DNA of 64,000 nt from Promerops cafer (GCA_013398275.1 VZSE01009546.1:975560-1039559), one strand, 5' to 3'; shown: positions 1 through 12,890, numbered from the stretch's first letter. The notes: generated by a model not told the origin, from the sequence alone. Made by a program: numbers and translations.

Positions 1-737
1 ATCTAGAAATGTTGACACTTTAAATATACCACCTGTTGTATCTGAAAAAAAGAGAGTGGGAATGCTCAGGGGTATATCCAGCTGTAATTAGCAAGCTGTA
101 CTCTGAGATGGGCCTTGCTCTTTATTTATCTTGTACTTCCTCATAAAACTAGACATAGGACAATAGACTGCTCAGAACTGTGCCTAAAGGTAGCAATGGC
201 AAACTTTTTCTTTGATTCTTTGTGGCTGTGTTTTGCATCAAGGTTGAGGATTGGGCTGACTGTCCAATTAAGGTCAAACCTGACTTAGATTGACAGGGTT
301 TTAGATGCTGGTGTATGTGTATATCTGTGCTGAGTGGAAAGGTGTTTTCAACTTCCTCTGCAACATAGGATGTGGTTCAGCTTTTGGGAATCATCAAGGC
401 AGCTCTCACTTCGTCAGTTTTCTAACATCAAAGGATCTTTTGGAATTACTAATGCCTTGATCTCCACTTCTCAGTCTGTAGCACAGAGCTTATTCTGAAA
501 CACTTTGGTCTAATTAAAACCTTAGGGTTTGTATGAAACTGAGTGATATGTAAGTTTTGTGATATAAAAGCAGGAGAAGACCACACGATCATCAAGGCTG
601 GTCACTTGGTGATCTTTTCTGGAATTATGTTCTAACAGGTCTTTGTCTTCTCCTGTGGAACAGAAGGAGGTAAGGATATTATATATATTCAAGAGCTCTA
701 ATGCTGTAAAGAAACCTGCCTTGAATTTATTTCCACA
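1..737. other. AT-rich noncoding DNA, nothing recognised
   Basis: I see no open reading frame with a credible product, no recognisable repeat and no RNA gene here. A 74-codon frame starting at 643 runs into the neighbouring CR1 copy and is not a gene. Confidence 0.6.
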
Positions 738-1338
738 GAATCACATAATCTCAGAATGGGTCAGTTTGGAAAGGACCATAGTGGGTCACCTGGTCCAAAT
801 TCCCTGCTCAAGCAGGGTCATCCCAGAGAACATGGCACAGAATTGTGTCCGGATTCTTCTGGAATAGCTCCAGGGAGGGAGACTCCACAACTTCTCTGGC
901 CAATCAGTTCCAGTGCGTGGTCACTCGCTGTAAAGTTCTTCTTCATGTTCAGCTGGAACTTCCTCCACATGAATTTCTGTCCATTGCCTCTTGTTATATT
1001 GGCTGGCACTATCGAGAAGAGTCTGGATCCATCTTCTTGGCATCCCTGCTTTAGATATTTACAGACAGTGAGGTCACTTTTCAGAGAGGTCACTCTCTTC
1101 TAGAGGTTGAGCAGGCCCAGACCTCTTGGCATTTCCTAAAAAGAGACTTGCTCTTGTTCCTTGATCAACTTTGTAACTCTTGCCTGTACCCACTCCAGGA
1201 GCTGCATGTCTGTCTCTCTTGTACTGTGAAGCACAGAACTGCACAGAGCACTCCAGGTGTAACCTCAGCAGGACTTAAGTAGAAGGGCAGGATCATCTCC
1301 CTTGACCTGCTGGCTATGCTCTTTCTAATGCACTCCTT
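738..1338 (-). mobile_element. CR1 LINE, 3' end, 5'-truncated
   Basis: Read on the minus strand, this follows the standard avian CR1 3' portion. It has the end of the reverse-transcriptase frame, the stretch corresponding to the CR1 C-terminus (GNGQKF, then FQLNMKKNF), the short 3' untranslated part (GACCCTGCTTGAGCAGGG, then TGGACCAGGTGACC) and the terminal ATTCTGAGATTATGTGATTCTG microsatellite-like tail at 738-760. The copy starts internally near 1338, as expected from the usual 5' truncation of CR1 during target-primed reverse transcription. The frame is broken and not functional. Minus-strand codons 818-1093 are the decayed remnant of the CR1 protein. Divergence from the remembered consensus is moderate, so this is not a recent insertion. 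Confidence 0.93.
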
Positions 1339-1402
1339 CATGGCTACAGCAAAAAAAATAGCCCCGTCCTTGGCTGAAACCAGGACAGGGGCCTGAATCT
1401 TC
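1339..1402 (+). repeat. Short shared interspersed repeat, copy A
   Basis: The segment reads CATGGCTACAGCAAA, then GTCCTTGGCTGAAACCAGGA. A clearly related copy lies at 54291-54347 on the same strand. Both abut CR1 copies, but those two CR1s are in opposite orientation, so this motif is not simply part of CR1. It is probably the edge of another transposon or LTR family that I cannot name. Confidence 0.6.
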
Positions 1403-4400
1403 TCTCGCTTAAATGCTATTCAGTGATCAAAGGTGAAACATATTTAGTTTATTGCCTTTTTGACCTGATTACCACTGATGAAGTGTGAGTTACATCACAT
1501 CAGTAAAACAGGCAGACAGCAGTTTGATGTGTCTTAATTGTTGAGAGCATGGGAGCACCCCACAAAATTGCCTCATCCAAAGGCACAGTTCATATAGTTT
1601 TGAAGGGGGGTGTGCAGAAACAGAAAAGCAGGGAGGCAGGTGCTGTCACCCATACTATCTTGTTTGACATGATTGATTTCAAACCCATAAGAAAGAATAC
1701 ACTGCCAGGAGCCACTAAAAAGAAAAAAAGATAACTTTAGAAACAGATGGATAATTTTCCACAATTGAACAGAAATTAAAAGATAGGGGAAAAAACTGTG
1801 CCCTGATGTGTCTGTAGCCTAACTGATCACAAAGGCCCAATGTCACTAAAGTCAGGCCAATAAGTGTAACCTCACTTGATGATAACTGAGATTTGTAGGT
1901 TCAGACTCCACTGGTGTAGTGCAGTCACAGGATGCCTGCATCCCAGGTGAAACACACACGGCACTGGGGTCTCACAGAGTTCTGCTCAGCAGAGTAACAA
2001 TAAAAAGCCAAGAGGGAAAAAATCCTATGCTATAACTGATTTCTGAAAATTATAGAGGAAGTAAAATTAATGCTCATGACTTGAGATGAATACTATGAAT
2101 GGTGAGGAATCTTGAATTATCCTTAGGGGGCATTAGGAACCCAACCGGCAGTCAGGTGATTTAAGACAGAAAAATTACAGATGTTTTTAATGCTAAAAAT
2201 TTGCTCTTCAATATGTCCTTCAAGGTCAAACATATGCCATAGGCTTATAGCCAAAATATTGGTTTTCTCTCTTATGGGCCTTACTTTAGGTTACTGATGC
2301 TGAAAGCTGATGCGTGAAATTGCCTAATGCCTGCTTGAATTCATGCAGTAGGACTGTTAATGTGGCATCCTTGCTCCGTGTAAATAAAACTCCTTACTAT
2401 GAGAATAGTTTTCCAAGTTTTGCAATTCAGTGAGTTTGCAAATCATTGCAAACCAATACCAAATCTGCAAAATCAGTTTACAAATTCAATCTAGTATCAC
2501 CTCCCCACCCAAACTTCACCTAACAATACTTTCCACCTTCCTTGCTTTTACTGAGCATTTAAGATGTTGTTTTTTTTTTTTTCTATTAACATTACTTTTA
2601 ACAATCTAGTTAAAATAGATCCTGCAAATATGTTTAGTCCATTGATCTAAAACCTAGACATAAATATGACAATAACATATTAAGTAGTTTTTATGGTAAA
2701 AGCGTTGAGAGTTACAGGATCTTCAAGAGTTACAGGAAATTTTACTTACTTGGAATTATCTATGGGATCTTGTTCTCTTGTCCCTAAGCCTTCAGGTATC
2801 AGTGCTTTTTTTTAGGACCTTATTGATTGTCTATAATTACTCTTAAATAGCAAAAATAATTGACTAAAATTAATATACTCATGGAAACTATGCAATTGTC
2901 ACTACTGTATTTATAAGGTATTGAATATATGTATGCAATAGCCATATACCATAATTACCAGATACATAGCTAGATATCCATTATATCAACTTTTACATCT
3001 TAATTTTAGCATTTTTATGGACTTTAAATCCTATTGCTTTACAGTTCTAGTAGTATTAATACCTTTGTTCCCCAAATGAAATATTTTTATATTAATATTT
3101 TTTTAGAAAGCTGAGGTGATACAAACCCTGACATATACCATGCTAAATAATGAAATAAATATATAAATAAAATATTGATAAAAATATACTGACTTTTCAT
3201 AAAGAAACTGGACCATGCAGACATGCATGGATTAAAAAGAGACATAAAAGCTGTTAGCTGAAATGTTTTATTGCTTGAAAGCTGTTTTAGACTAAGAAGA
3301 AATGACATTGTCCCTGAGTAGAGCAACATGTTTGGAAGAACAATCCAGAATGAGAGTTTTATTAATAGTAGAGTGAATCTGGTAGAGCTTCCCTATGTAT
3401 GTTTTCTCCTGACATATCTTTTTTTCCTCCCCTCTCCCCCTCCCCCCAATCCCTAAATTACACATGAGAAACTTTCTGGTTAGCATGGCTGTTATCGGGA
3501 GACCTAGTGAGCAGATGATGTTGTATGCAAGGTTTATCAGTCCGAGGGAAATCATCAGTGAAAGGAGAATCCAGAAGGGTAGGAGTCATTATCAAGGGGA
3601 GCAGCACTGTTGAGTAAAAGGTATCAGCTGGGGCTCTGATCTGTGGAGGGATGGGTGGAATTCAGGTGAGAGAATTTAGATCTTCTGTAGAAGAGCAGCA
3701 ATGCTTTGAAACGAGGGTTTTAAAGATAGAGCTCCAGAAGAACTATATCTTTGACCAGGAGAAAAGGGAAAAATTGTGTTTGGAGATTCTTGAAGTATGA
3801 ACAGACTTTTGGCATGAAATTCTGAGGTGTCCCCACTAGTCATTCTTATCCCTTAATCTCCCTTTGCAGGGATGGTGACCCATACTCAGGCCCTTATAAG
3901 TGTTGTAGGCTTAACTGTGCCCTCTGAATTCTTGAGTTTGAGGAGATTAGAATAACTTTCCAAGTCATGCAAAGGACAATGAATGTCTGTAGTATATGTG
4001 TAGGAAGAGTATGTGGTACTTCTGTATCTGTATCACACTAGAGAGCGAGGGATATATAGAGCATTTGCTTTGTTACTCAAAAGAGGTTAGAACAGCAATG
4101 TGAAGCCTTATGTAACTAAACCTGTGTGTTGAAAGAATACACTGTGGTGTGTAAGCAGTGACAAACTCTAATTATTTTCACAGCTGTGAATAATAGAACC
4201 AGAAACCCCCAGCTTCTTTCTCCAAATGACTGGCAAGGTAAATGGCAAAGCTATAGTCAGGCCTTAAGCAATATGCTGTCTACACATTCTTCCATGAACA
4301 ATTAAAGACTTTCTGATACTGAAAATATATCACCTCTTATGGCCAAGGAGATTTTATTCCATGGTACCCAACATGAATACAATCCCACTTTCTTCTCCAA

Positions 4401-7290
4401 CTCAGTATTCCTGAGCATTCCTGCCATGAAAATGTTTTAGGGAAATTTTGTGTGGTGCCATGGGTGGCATCTTTTCATTAAACCAAAAGAAGTGAAAAGC
4501 ACATCAGAGTTTTATGCATTGCACAAAGAAACAGCTAGACCCTCTCTCAGTAAAATGATGGGGAGCGGGCTGACTGCCATCTAGGATGCAACTAATTGGT
4601 GTGTTCTCTGAGGTGTGATAGGATATCGCACTATCAGGCATAATATTACTGTCTTATAAAGCTACTGCATAATGCAACCAGTAGAGTGTGCCACAAAGGT
4701 TATACTAAAGGACAGCATGATTTTAAAGTCAGTCTGGTGTTCTGTGATGAACCAAGGATGTTTCTACATGAATAGGTTAATACAAAATCTGGTTCTAGCA
4801 TGCATGCTTACCATAACATGCATTTAATACACGTACAGATCTACATGTGTTCCTGTATAAAGATGTGAGAAAGATGTGAAGAGATAACTGGAGGCATTCT
4901 GATCTGAAGTGGTAAAGACAGACATTTTACACCCACTCTGAACAGGAAGCAGTGCAGGTATTGGACTGGTAAAAATATTCAAGTGATGATAAGGAAGCTG
5001 GATGAAACAAATGTTGTCATTAAGAGAAAGCTTTAAATAAAAGACTCCAAAAATGTAGGCCCATACTATGATAACCAAAAGGAATTTTCATTGGCAACAA
5101 CAGAAAAGAGAAAAATTGATAGGAGAAATCAGTAATATTTGGGCTAGTGTTTTGTTGTTTTTTTTTTTTTTTAATAGCAGATCATAAAATATTTTTTACA
5201 GAGAACTTACACAGTATTGAAGAGGAAAAATGTACAAATTCTACACTCCTCTGTGCATATGTCACTTACATTGTATGTAGATTAGACCCCACACACTAAT
5301 TTTGGCTCATATTGTATTGAGTTATTACAGTTTGGTCCCCTCTCCACTTCCAAGTTTATGCCAAGTGAAAATCATTGTAAAACAGACACAAATCTAATTC
5401 AAGACAGAGACACCACCCCCTCCCCCCCTCCCCAAACCACAGACTCCAATCTGAAAGGATTCTGTGTGTGACAATACCTGACTGTAATTCTTCCTTCATG
5501 CAATTTGCTGGGAGATGTTTCTGAAACTGAATGGTCAACACTTCTGTACTGACCTTTGGCAAGTAAAGTGTTGGGATGAGGGGGAAAAATAATGAGGCTT
5601 TTATTAAAGATGCTAGAGTTCTTATGGGTTAAGTGGACTGTCACTTATTTAGATAAACTAGGACAATACACTGATCAGAAATACTGGTGATAATAGAGCT
5701 TACAGCATCCAGTCTTTAAGGAAGCAGAATTTTTCTGGCAAAATGTCAAGTGAAAACTTGGTATTTAGTAGCTCGGGGATGACATCCTCAATCTGTGCAA
5801 TAGTTAATAAAAAACCAGGTGTCTTTGGTAAAGGAGCAATAGAAAGGAAGGAGGGATGGAAGGAAGGGTGACTAATGGAACATAATTGCGTATGGATATT
5901 GGATATGGATTTTGTTCACTCTACACAGCAACTAGGGATATTTTCATACATGTTTGAAAAATTGTCCTAGGGGACAAATGTCGGTTCCTTAGGATTTAAA
6001 AGAAAATACGGCTGTACAAAAACAAATTTGCACAACTGGTGAAACCAATGAAAATCCTATTTCTGTGCAGAAGCAAAATCCTGCATCACCTAGTTTCTTA
6101 TCTCACCCACTTTGCTGTAAGAGAAAGATACATAATTATGTGGCTGCTTGTCCATACAGTTGTGGTAAATTATATTCCTTTACTTTTAGCCTATATAAGA
6201 GTGCTACTTGTCAGTTATTATAGGCAAGATGGTAGCATCACATCATTGCCAATATTAAAATTATCAATAATTTTCATTATCAGTCCCCATTTTAAGTTCC
6301 TGTTATTCAGTTGCTTATAGCTTGGCACAACTTCAGTCCTTAGGGTGAAATTTCTCCATGTTTTGTGTCAGCCTCAGGTTAAGATTTCTTATTTTTGCAT
6401 TTTATTTTAATTTCAAACAAAGTGATTCAGTGGTCCATCATTTCTTTGACCAGCAACCCCCTCCTTTCCAACAGAGACTTGAAATAGTGTCAGGGATGTG
6501 TTGGGGGGTTTTTGTTGGCCCCTTCAAAATCTGTTGAAATTTGGCCAAATAATAAACATTTGAAAGATACACTCAGCCAACTTCCTTCATATTAAAAAGC
6601 TAGAATTTCAAAAGATTCTTCCTCCGCGAGCATGTGTCTACTGCTAGTTGAACCATATGTGACCTCTTTCACAGCAGGCAAGGGTGTATCCTGGATCCTA
6701 TCTCTGGTCAGAGACTTCAATTTTACTTGCAGCCTTGTGCAGTGCCTTGCAGGAACCAATGTCAGAATGAAGGTCAAGTTGTCCTGTGTGTTTTGTTTTG
6801 CATGTGGCCTCCAGCTACCACTCAAGAAATCTGGAGAAAGGAGGGGTTCAAAAAACAGATCTGGAGAAAGATAAGGAGCAGAATTAGGTCAGCAAGTCTT
6901 GTGAGACGTAATCTGAAGTGTGAATCAGAGCTTCTGCCAAGGTGTTATAACAAGAAAAGGCTTGTAATGAGGGAGGTTTGGAAATGTGGTGAAGACACAG
7001 CGAGAAGAAAGGACTGGGATAAGGGTAGACATTATACTTGGTTGGGAGGTGACTGGTTATTACTAAAAGTAAAACCAAGACTAGGACAAGTTAGGAAAAG
7101 ATTGGGTTAAAAATATTACTGAACAATCTGGGTTGCGCAGACAATCATGGTTAAACAAAGAGTAAGATGAAAACAGGATGGAATGGGTAACAGATTGGAG
7201 CAAGTGCATTAGACTACTCTCTGAAGAAAAGAGAAAATGCAACTTTATCTATGCATCCATTCCTTCTTTTGCCTTTTGGCAGGCATTCAT
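1403..7290. other. AT-rich noncoding DNA with homopolymer and C-rich tracts
   Basis: No gene is supported. I noted a T run near 2569-2582, a C/T-rich tract near 3418-3450, a T15 run at 5158-5172, a C-rich tract near 5413-5435 and a GGAA-rich tract near 5845-5870. Frames of 60-127 codons (for example 6727-7110) have no domain, signal peptide or repeat pattern that suggests a protein. A 12-bp word (ATCTGGAGAAAG) occurs at 6829 and again at 6859. Confidence 0.55.
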
Positions 7291-7301
7291 AAATTGAATG
7301 C

Positions 7302-7353
7302 AATGTAACTTGGCTTGGACAAAAATGAATGTAACTTGGCTTGGACAAAAATG
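7302..7353. repeat. Perfect 26-bp tandem duplication
   Basis: Two identical 26-bp units, 7302-7327 and 7328-7353, begin AATGTAACTTGGCTTGGACA. The exact identity suggests a recent slippage or templated duplication. Confidence 0.95.
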
Positions 7354-8640
7354 TTGATTGCTAATATGTCAAAATTTTTCCTTGCTTTTGAAGATACAAA
7401 CCCATATGTCTGTGTATAACTGAAAAACAAATGTTAAAAATGAAATTAAGGATGAGTTGATAAAAAATTTATGTGATATAAAATAATAGATAACATTTTC
7501 AGTATGACATTAGGCCGAGTGATTGAGGCAATTTCAAGTTACTGAAATTATAATTCCAATGTAAGTACATTGCATTGAACCTAATTCTGCTGTAAGTAAT
7601 TTCAGTTGGAGGTAGTGGCTTTGCAAAAGGTTGGTTAGATTGTTTGTATTTCTGTAGTAGGCTTTAGGGAGCAGCAGGTGGAAGTTCTGGGATACTGTGA
7701 AGATACCTCTAAGCCACAACTTACTTTCCTTTATTCATGTACAAGGTCTTTTTGAGGTGCTTTTTTTTAGTCAGCAGCTTGACCACAAGCTTAGTTGTTG
7801 GATATATGGTTAAAATGCATTTATCATATGAGCTATGTACTTGATTGAAGAATACTGATTTACTCATATGGGCTTTCAAACCTGTTCTGCACAGGTTACC
7901 ATCCCATTGCAAGAATAGGACAAATTCTAAATCCTATGAAGACTATTCCTTGTCTGCAGTAATTTCTGAACTCTCACACAATCAAGTATTATTAATTGTT
8001 ATATAGTATGTCATGAGTTTTTATGCTCAATTTTTTATCATTTATTCATAAAACACTGAATTTTCTGAAAGTGTAAGTATTAGCCATTAACATTTGCCTT
8101 TATAAATTATATTTGTCATTGGGAACAAATAATATTTTTTTTATTTTGCGTGAGCTGTTTTGGGTGGAATTACGGAGAGTTACTATCCTCTCCTAATTCT
8201 CAGATAACCAGGATAACTAGCTTTTACTTATTCATCCTTTTGCCCTTTTGGAAGGTTGCCACACAAGATTTTTCCCACTCTTCTGAAATTTCCCCAGGAC
8301 TAACTTGGGGTCAGCATTAAAGATTCACAAGAGTCTCTTCATTGCTGTAACTGAAGGCCTAGTTCCTAAATGGCAAAGGCTGGCTTAGAGTCTGTAAGAA
8401 TATATCTGAAATAAGGGTTGTAACTTTTCCATATCCATCTTTTTACCTGTATACTTACCTTCAATGAATTTCATCTAACATTTAATTGCCCCATGCCTGA
8501 AGGTGCAATACAATGCCAGGTTAAGAGTAAGAAGCGATTGCAGTATCTGAATTCCAGTAGTACTATCTGCACTACTTCACAGTGAGCTCTTTTTTCTGCT
8601 GCCCTAAATAGCTTAATATCATAAGGAACTGTTGACACTT
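7354..8640. other. AT-rich noncoding DNA, nothing recognised
   Basis: Only short chance frames are present (for example 7534-7719 and 7721-7912, both minus). I see no repeat family or RNA gene. Confidence 0.5.
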
Positions 8641-8649
8641 TATATTCAC

Positions 8650-9000
8650 CCTCTCTTCCTCCCAGTTCCTTAGAAATACACTGAGCAGTACAGAGCCAAA
8701 AACATGACTGCAGAGCTCCACAGGGATCCTCCTTCTACACTCAGAAAGGACTCTTAATCTCTGTTTCCAATCTTAACCAATTATTTATACATGCAAGAAT
8801 CTTCTTTTTAATCTTCTGACTTCTCAGTTTCTTTAAGGACCCTTGGTAAGGGATCTTGTCAAACGCTTTCTGGAAATCCAAATAATCTGTCTCATCAGGG
8901 TGAACCTTATTCATTCTCTTGTGTATCATTTGAAGAACTTGTATTGATTTGTTAGGCATTATTTCTTTTTATAGAAGTAGTTCTAGCTCCTTCCTATTAC
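8650..9000 (-). mobile_element. Old CR1-class LINE fragment, reverse-transcriptase region
   Basis: The minus-strand frame at 8741-8959 contains the residues YLDFQKAFDKIPYQGSLKKL, matching RT motif A of CR1/L2-like LINEs (consensus form YLDFxKAFDxVPH, with the catalytic Asp in YLDF). This is followed by ACINNWL, corresponding to the usual W(I/L)xNWL stretch. Beyond a stop, the DNA at about 8655-8740 still matches the downstream G-V-P-Q-G-S-V-L-G-P-x-L-F region at nucleotide level, in a shifted frame. The upstream part (8960-9000) matches the start of the same domain. The copy is heavily mutated, lacks the YxDD box and is much more diverged than the CR1 at 738. It is an old fossil. Confidence 0.82.
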
Positions 9001-9293
9001 ATGTAATTTATTAATATGTCCACTGGTTATAGTCTTTACAATAGTTCCTGCTGAATTGCACAGTATGCATGTTGGAGTTCCTAGTCTTTAGTTCCTTCAT
9101 TAGGCATAAGCAGCCTTTAAAAAAAAATCTGTTTTCACCACCACTTAGTTAACAAATTATTTCAAACAAAGATTGTCCAAAACAATTCAGATAGTTCATT
9201 CTTCCATCAGCTTAGGGTTCTTGGGTAGGTATTATCTCTTGTTGGTGACTTAGCCCTGTTCATTTTATACTTTTGTCTGATAAATTAGTTTAG

Positions 9294-9365
9294 AAACATT
9301 TCATTATAAAGTGGACCAGAGGACCACCAGTAATGAAATGTTTTATAGAGTGGATTCAGAGGACC
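9294..9365. repeat. Compound inverted plus direct repeat
   Basis: A perfect 13-bp inverted repeat (AAACATTTCATTA at 9294-9306, its complement at 9331-9343) encloses a 24-bp spacer. Overlapping it is an imperfect direct repeat, TTATAAAGTGGACCAGAGGACC at 9304-9325 and its relative at 9343-9365. The combination resembles a terminal-repeat remnant of a small DNA transposon, or a slipped hairpin duplication. I cannot name a family. Confidence 0.75.
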
Positions 9366-9435
9366 CCTTATTTAGAAGAATAGTGGCTTAGGAATTTATT
9401 AACTTTTTCATGTCAGTCACTAATAAAATTATACT

Positions 9436-9537
9436 CCTTTCCTTTCCTTTCCTTTCCTTTCCTTTCCTTTCCTTTCCTTTCCTTTCCTTTCCTTTCCTTT
9501 CCTTTCCTTTCCTTTCCTTTCCTTTCCTTTCCTTTCC
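9436..9537. repeat. Perfect (CCTTT)20 microsatellite
   Basis: About 20.4 uninterrupted copies of CCTTT (GGAAA on the other strand). It is a pure polypyrimidine/polypurine tract, which has triplex-forming potential. Frames through it translate as a repeating FLSFP pattern and are not genes. Confidence 0.98.
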
Positions 9538-12500
9538 AGCTGTGATACACATGAAAAAGCTTTACTTAAGGTTTTTTGTACTTATTGAAAGTTAGTCCCC
9601 AAACTTTTGTTTGGTCCATCATGTTGTTTTTACATTTGCCCTGCTTAACTTTATATTCTGTTCCCTTTTGCTTGTTTACAACCTATCATGTCTCTGATGA
9701 GAAAGGAAAATGGAAGGAATCTTTTTCTTACCTGCTTTTCGGGCTTGGGTGGTTTTTTGGTTTTTTTTAATGTCTTTCTTTGGCCATTTTACCCCTATGA
9801 GAGAAAAGAACAAAATGAACTTTCCTTCACTAAGAAGTTCTACAGCTAAGTTGGAAACTTCCCTGATCTGTTAGTTCCTCTGTGAAAGATCAAGTTCTCC
9901 AAAACCAAAGATTATATTGCCAAAAACAAGCAAACTTTTCACAACATAGAGTAACAGTGAAATGTTTCAAAACCGCTCCTTCATTAAAGACATTCAATAA
10001 AGGTTCAGCCTTTCTGACTCTTCCAAAATGACATATATTTGGTGACAAGCAATGTATGCTGGCCACAGAATATGGAGGGTGTTTGAGTTGTGAACACCAT
10101 TTGATACTCAGAAATGTTTCTAAAGTGATTGATAATTCTGAAGCAGTTTTCCTGTCATTAAAAAAAAACTCACCAGTAGGACAGAAAGATGGAGAAATAT
10201 TAATCACATTTTAGAAACATCTCTTTGTCTGTATGCATATATCTGACTGTATCTGTCCATTTTATTGAAGTAGCACTTTGTAAATCATACAGCTCATCTT
10301 TTTATATTTTAATTTTTAATAAAGTATTTACCAAATTTGGAGACCTAATTTTATGATAGTAAAATACAATTATAAGTAGCTTTAGGCTAAAGTTATACTG
10401 CTGTGCTATTGCCAAAAGCTGTCCGTGTTTCTTTCAACAAAATTAACAATAGTAATTGCTCATGGTTGGAACCTGAGAATTCCTGAACTGAAATGGATGA
10501 GGACTGACAAAGCTTCCCAGAGGCTTTGCAAGACTTCTGTGTGTTCAAAGTAAAACACGGTAAACTGATGACTTCATATTCTTATGCTTATTACAGGGAT
10601 AAGTGTGAGAGATCTATATATATTCAGTCTAATGAAGAAATATATTTTGTTTTTACAAAATTAGGATCTTAATTTGCTGTGTAGCTATAGATATCCATTA
10701 TTTTTTTACCCACTTGTGATGCATTAAGTCATAAATATCATATCTTTATAGGCTACTCAGAAGGACTTAAAAATACTTCTAATTATCTTTAAATCAAAAT
10801 TTATCAATAAATATTTATTGTATATTTCTTATCAATTTCAGTCAGGAAGAACATATTTGACAGTGTGTTACCTTTTGTTTCAGTATCTATATCCCGTGGT
10901 ATTGGTTGTTAGCATGAAATATATTTTATTCATTGTCATCCATTGTTTATTGTTTTCTAGATGCTTCCTTTAATTTCTGCTGCTGCTGTTCTGTTTATCC
11001 CCTCCAATTCTTGATGCTGCTGCTATTCCTTCCTTTTTCTACACTTGTGGTGCTCTAAATCTGTCAACCAGATGTAGCTTCCAGGAGTCCTGATTACAAG
11101 CAGATTTGCAAGCTCTTGTATGTTACTTTCTATTTTAAAAAGTTGACTTGGGATTTGGAAAAAGCTCCCCATTTAGTTCTTTAAATAGAATGAAAATACT
11201 GTAACTCAATGTTGGCTGCTGGTTAGCACTACTGAAACCAGCTCATGGCTGGAAACAGATTTGTGGCATTGTTTGGCTATATAGATGATGATTTATTTTA
11301 ATGCTATTAGAAAGTGCATGTAGGAGAGAGTTTGTTTTCATTTTAAGTATTTCTAAAGGTGTAATGCCTTGTGGTGACAGGGAAGGAGAGAAGGGAAGAC
11401 TGTCTGGACTCCTGAGAAAAATACACCAGTCAGTTTCCACGACCTGTATAAGAGCTATGTTTCAACTGTAGGGCTGTTCTCTTAGATCACCGTAGGAAAT
11501 GCAGTTTTCTATTCCCTCCGTAGCATTCACAAAAGTTGCACAGCAAAAATGCTGCCTCTTCCCAGGCTCTTGGCTCAATGACGTGTCTGCAGTGGCAGTG
11601 GGGGCCTCTTCAGCTGGGCAGCCTCCTGATACGTTCTGTCATGCCAATGCAACCTGTTCTGATAAGCAGCATGTGAAACTCCTCTTTCTCCCTGCCCTGT
11701 ATTGGCACAAATCTTCCAATGTGTGGGCAGCAGAGAGGCTGAGTGTGTTTCAACTGCACAGCTAGACATTCTCATCTGGATATTGGTGTCCAAAGACAGA
11801 GAAGATACGGGATCTAGCCATGAGAAGAGACACCGAGATGAAGTAAAGCATGCCTCTCAACAGTGGCCACAATGTGACAGCATTTCTTTAGAGACCATCA
11901 AATGATGACACTTTGTGAACTGTAGCTTGTCAACAGAGATCAACAACAGGGTATGGTTCAGGGGGCTTTTGAGACATGTTGTATGCAGGCAGTGTGTGCA
12001 CTGTGGTGCACTGCTGAGGCGTTCTGGGGGCATGTGGTCCTCTCATTCTTTGACTTCACAGACATGCCACAAGGTACCTCTCACTGCACCTGATGGAGTC
12101 AGTTAGTGGCTAACCTGGTTAGTTACAGCCGTGGAATGAAGCCCAGATTTTGCTGGTAGAAGTAAGTAATTTCACTCTAGGAGACAACTGCTACCTGTCA
12201 CCTCTGCCTTACAATGCAATCCAGTTTATTAAAGAAAATTGTTCCTAAAAGGGAATATTTCTTTGCCTCCAAAAGAAATTAAGGAACATTTTACATTAAA
12301 AAATTTTTTTTTTATTTGTGGTAAAGACAGAGAAAATATCATTGAAAGGGGATTAAAATTACCTTTAAATTGAGAGCTATACTCTTACCCTCCCCATCAT
12401 CTAGTTTATTATGAACCATGAAACTGATAACTTTCATGTATGACACAAGAATCCTTGCATATATTGCAAATGTATTTGAAAAAAAAATATTATAAAACTG

Positions 12501-12880
12501 GCTGAAAGCAGTCCTCAGTATTTCAGGTGATTATATATTTTGGACCAATCTGCCCATATGAGGTGTTTAAGACAATGTATCTGTCTGCCAAAGTGAAAAT
12601 TCACCTCAAGGTGTAGTAAAATGAGCGTGGCCTTAGCTCTGCACTCTTACTGCTGCCTCAGGAAAAATGAGTAATTTTAGTGGCAAACCAGATCCAGAAT
12701 TATCTAGAGATCAAAGACTGAAGTTGTAAGGGGCTCTTCCTCTGATTGCTCAAGTTTGGGAGTATGCTTATTACAATATCCTGCATATCAAGCCAAAGCT
12801 ATTTGCAATTCATATTACCTTAGTTTATGTTTTACAAACTGTAATCATTGTACGGACTCTGCAGTCTTTCCCACACTCTG
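9538..12880. other. AT-rich noncoding DNA with a GC-richer block at 11.49-12.11 kb
   Basis: No gene is supported. Between 11490 and 12110 the composition becomes less AT-rich, and several overlapping 60-90-codon frames appear on both strands. None carries a recognisable domain. This block could be an old repeat or LTR I do not recognise. Confidence 0.45.
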
Positions 12881-12890
12881 AGTGTAACAC

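Noticed and set aside
1890..1935. GGTTCAGACTCC, resembling a tRNA B box
   Set aside because: No A box at the right distance and no cloverleaf can be drawn.
6727..7110. 127-codon open frame
   Set aside because: Basic, tryptophan-scattered composition with no domain, and a competing frame on the same DNA. Consistent with chance in a purine-rich stretch.
9410..9595. Open frame with FLSFP repeats
   Set aside because: It is the translation of the (CCTTT)n microsatellite.
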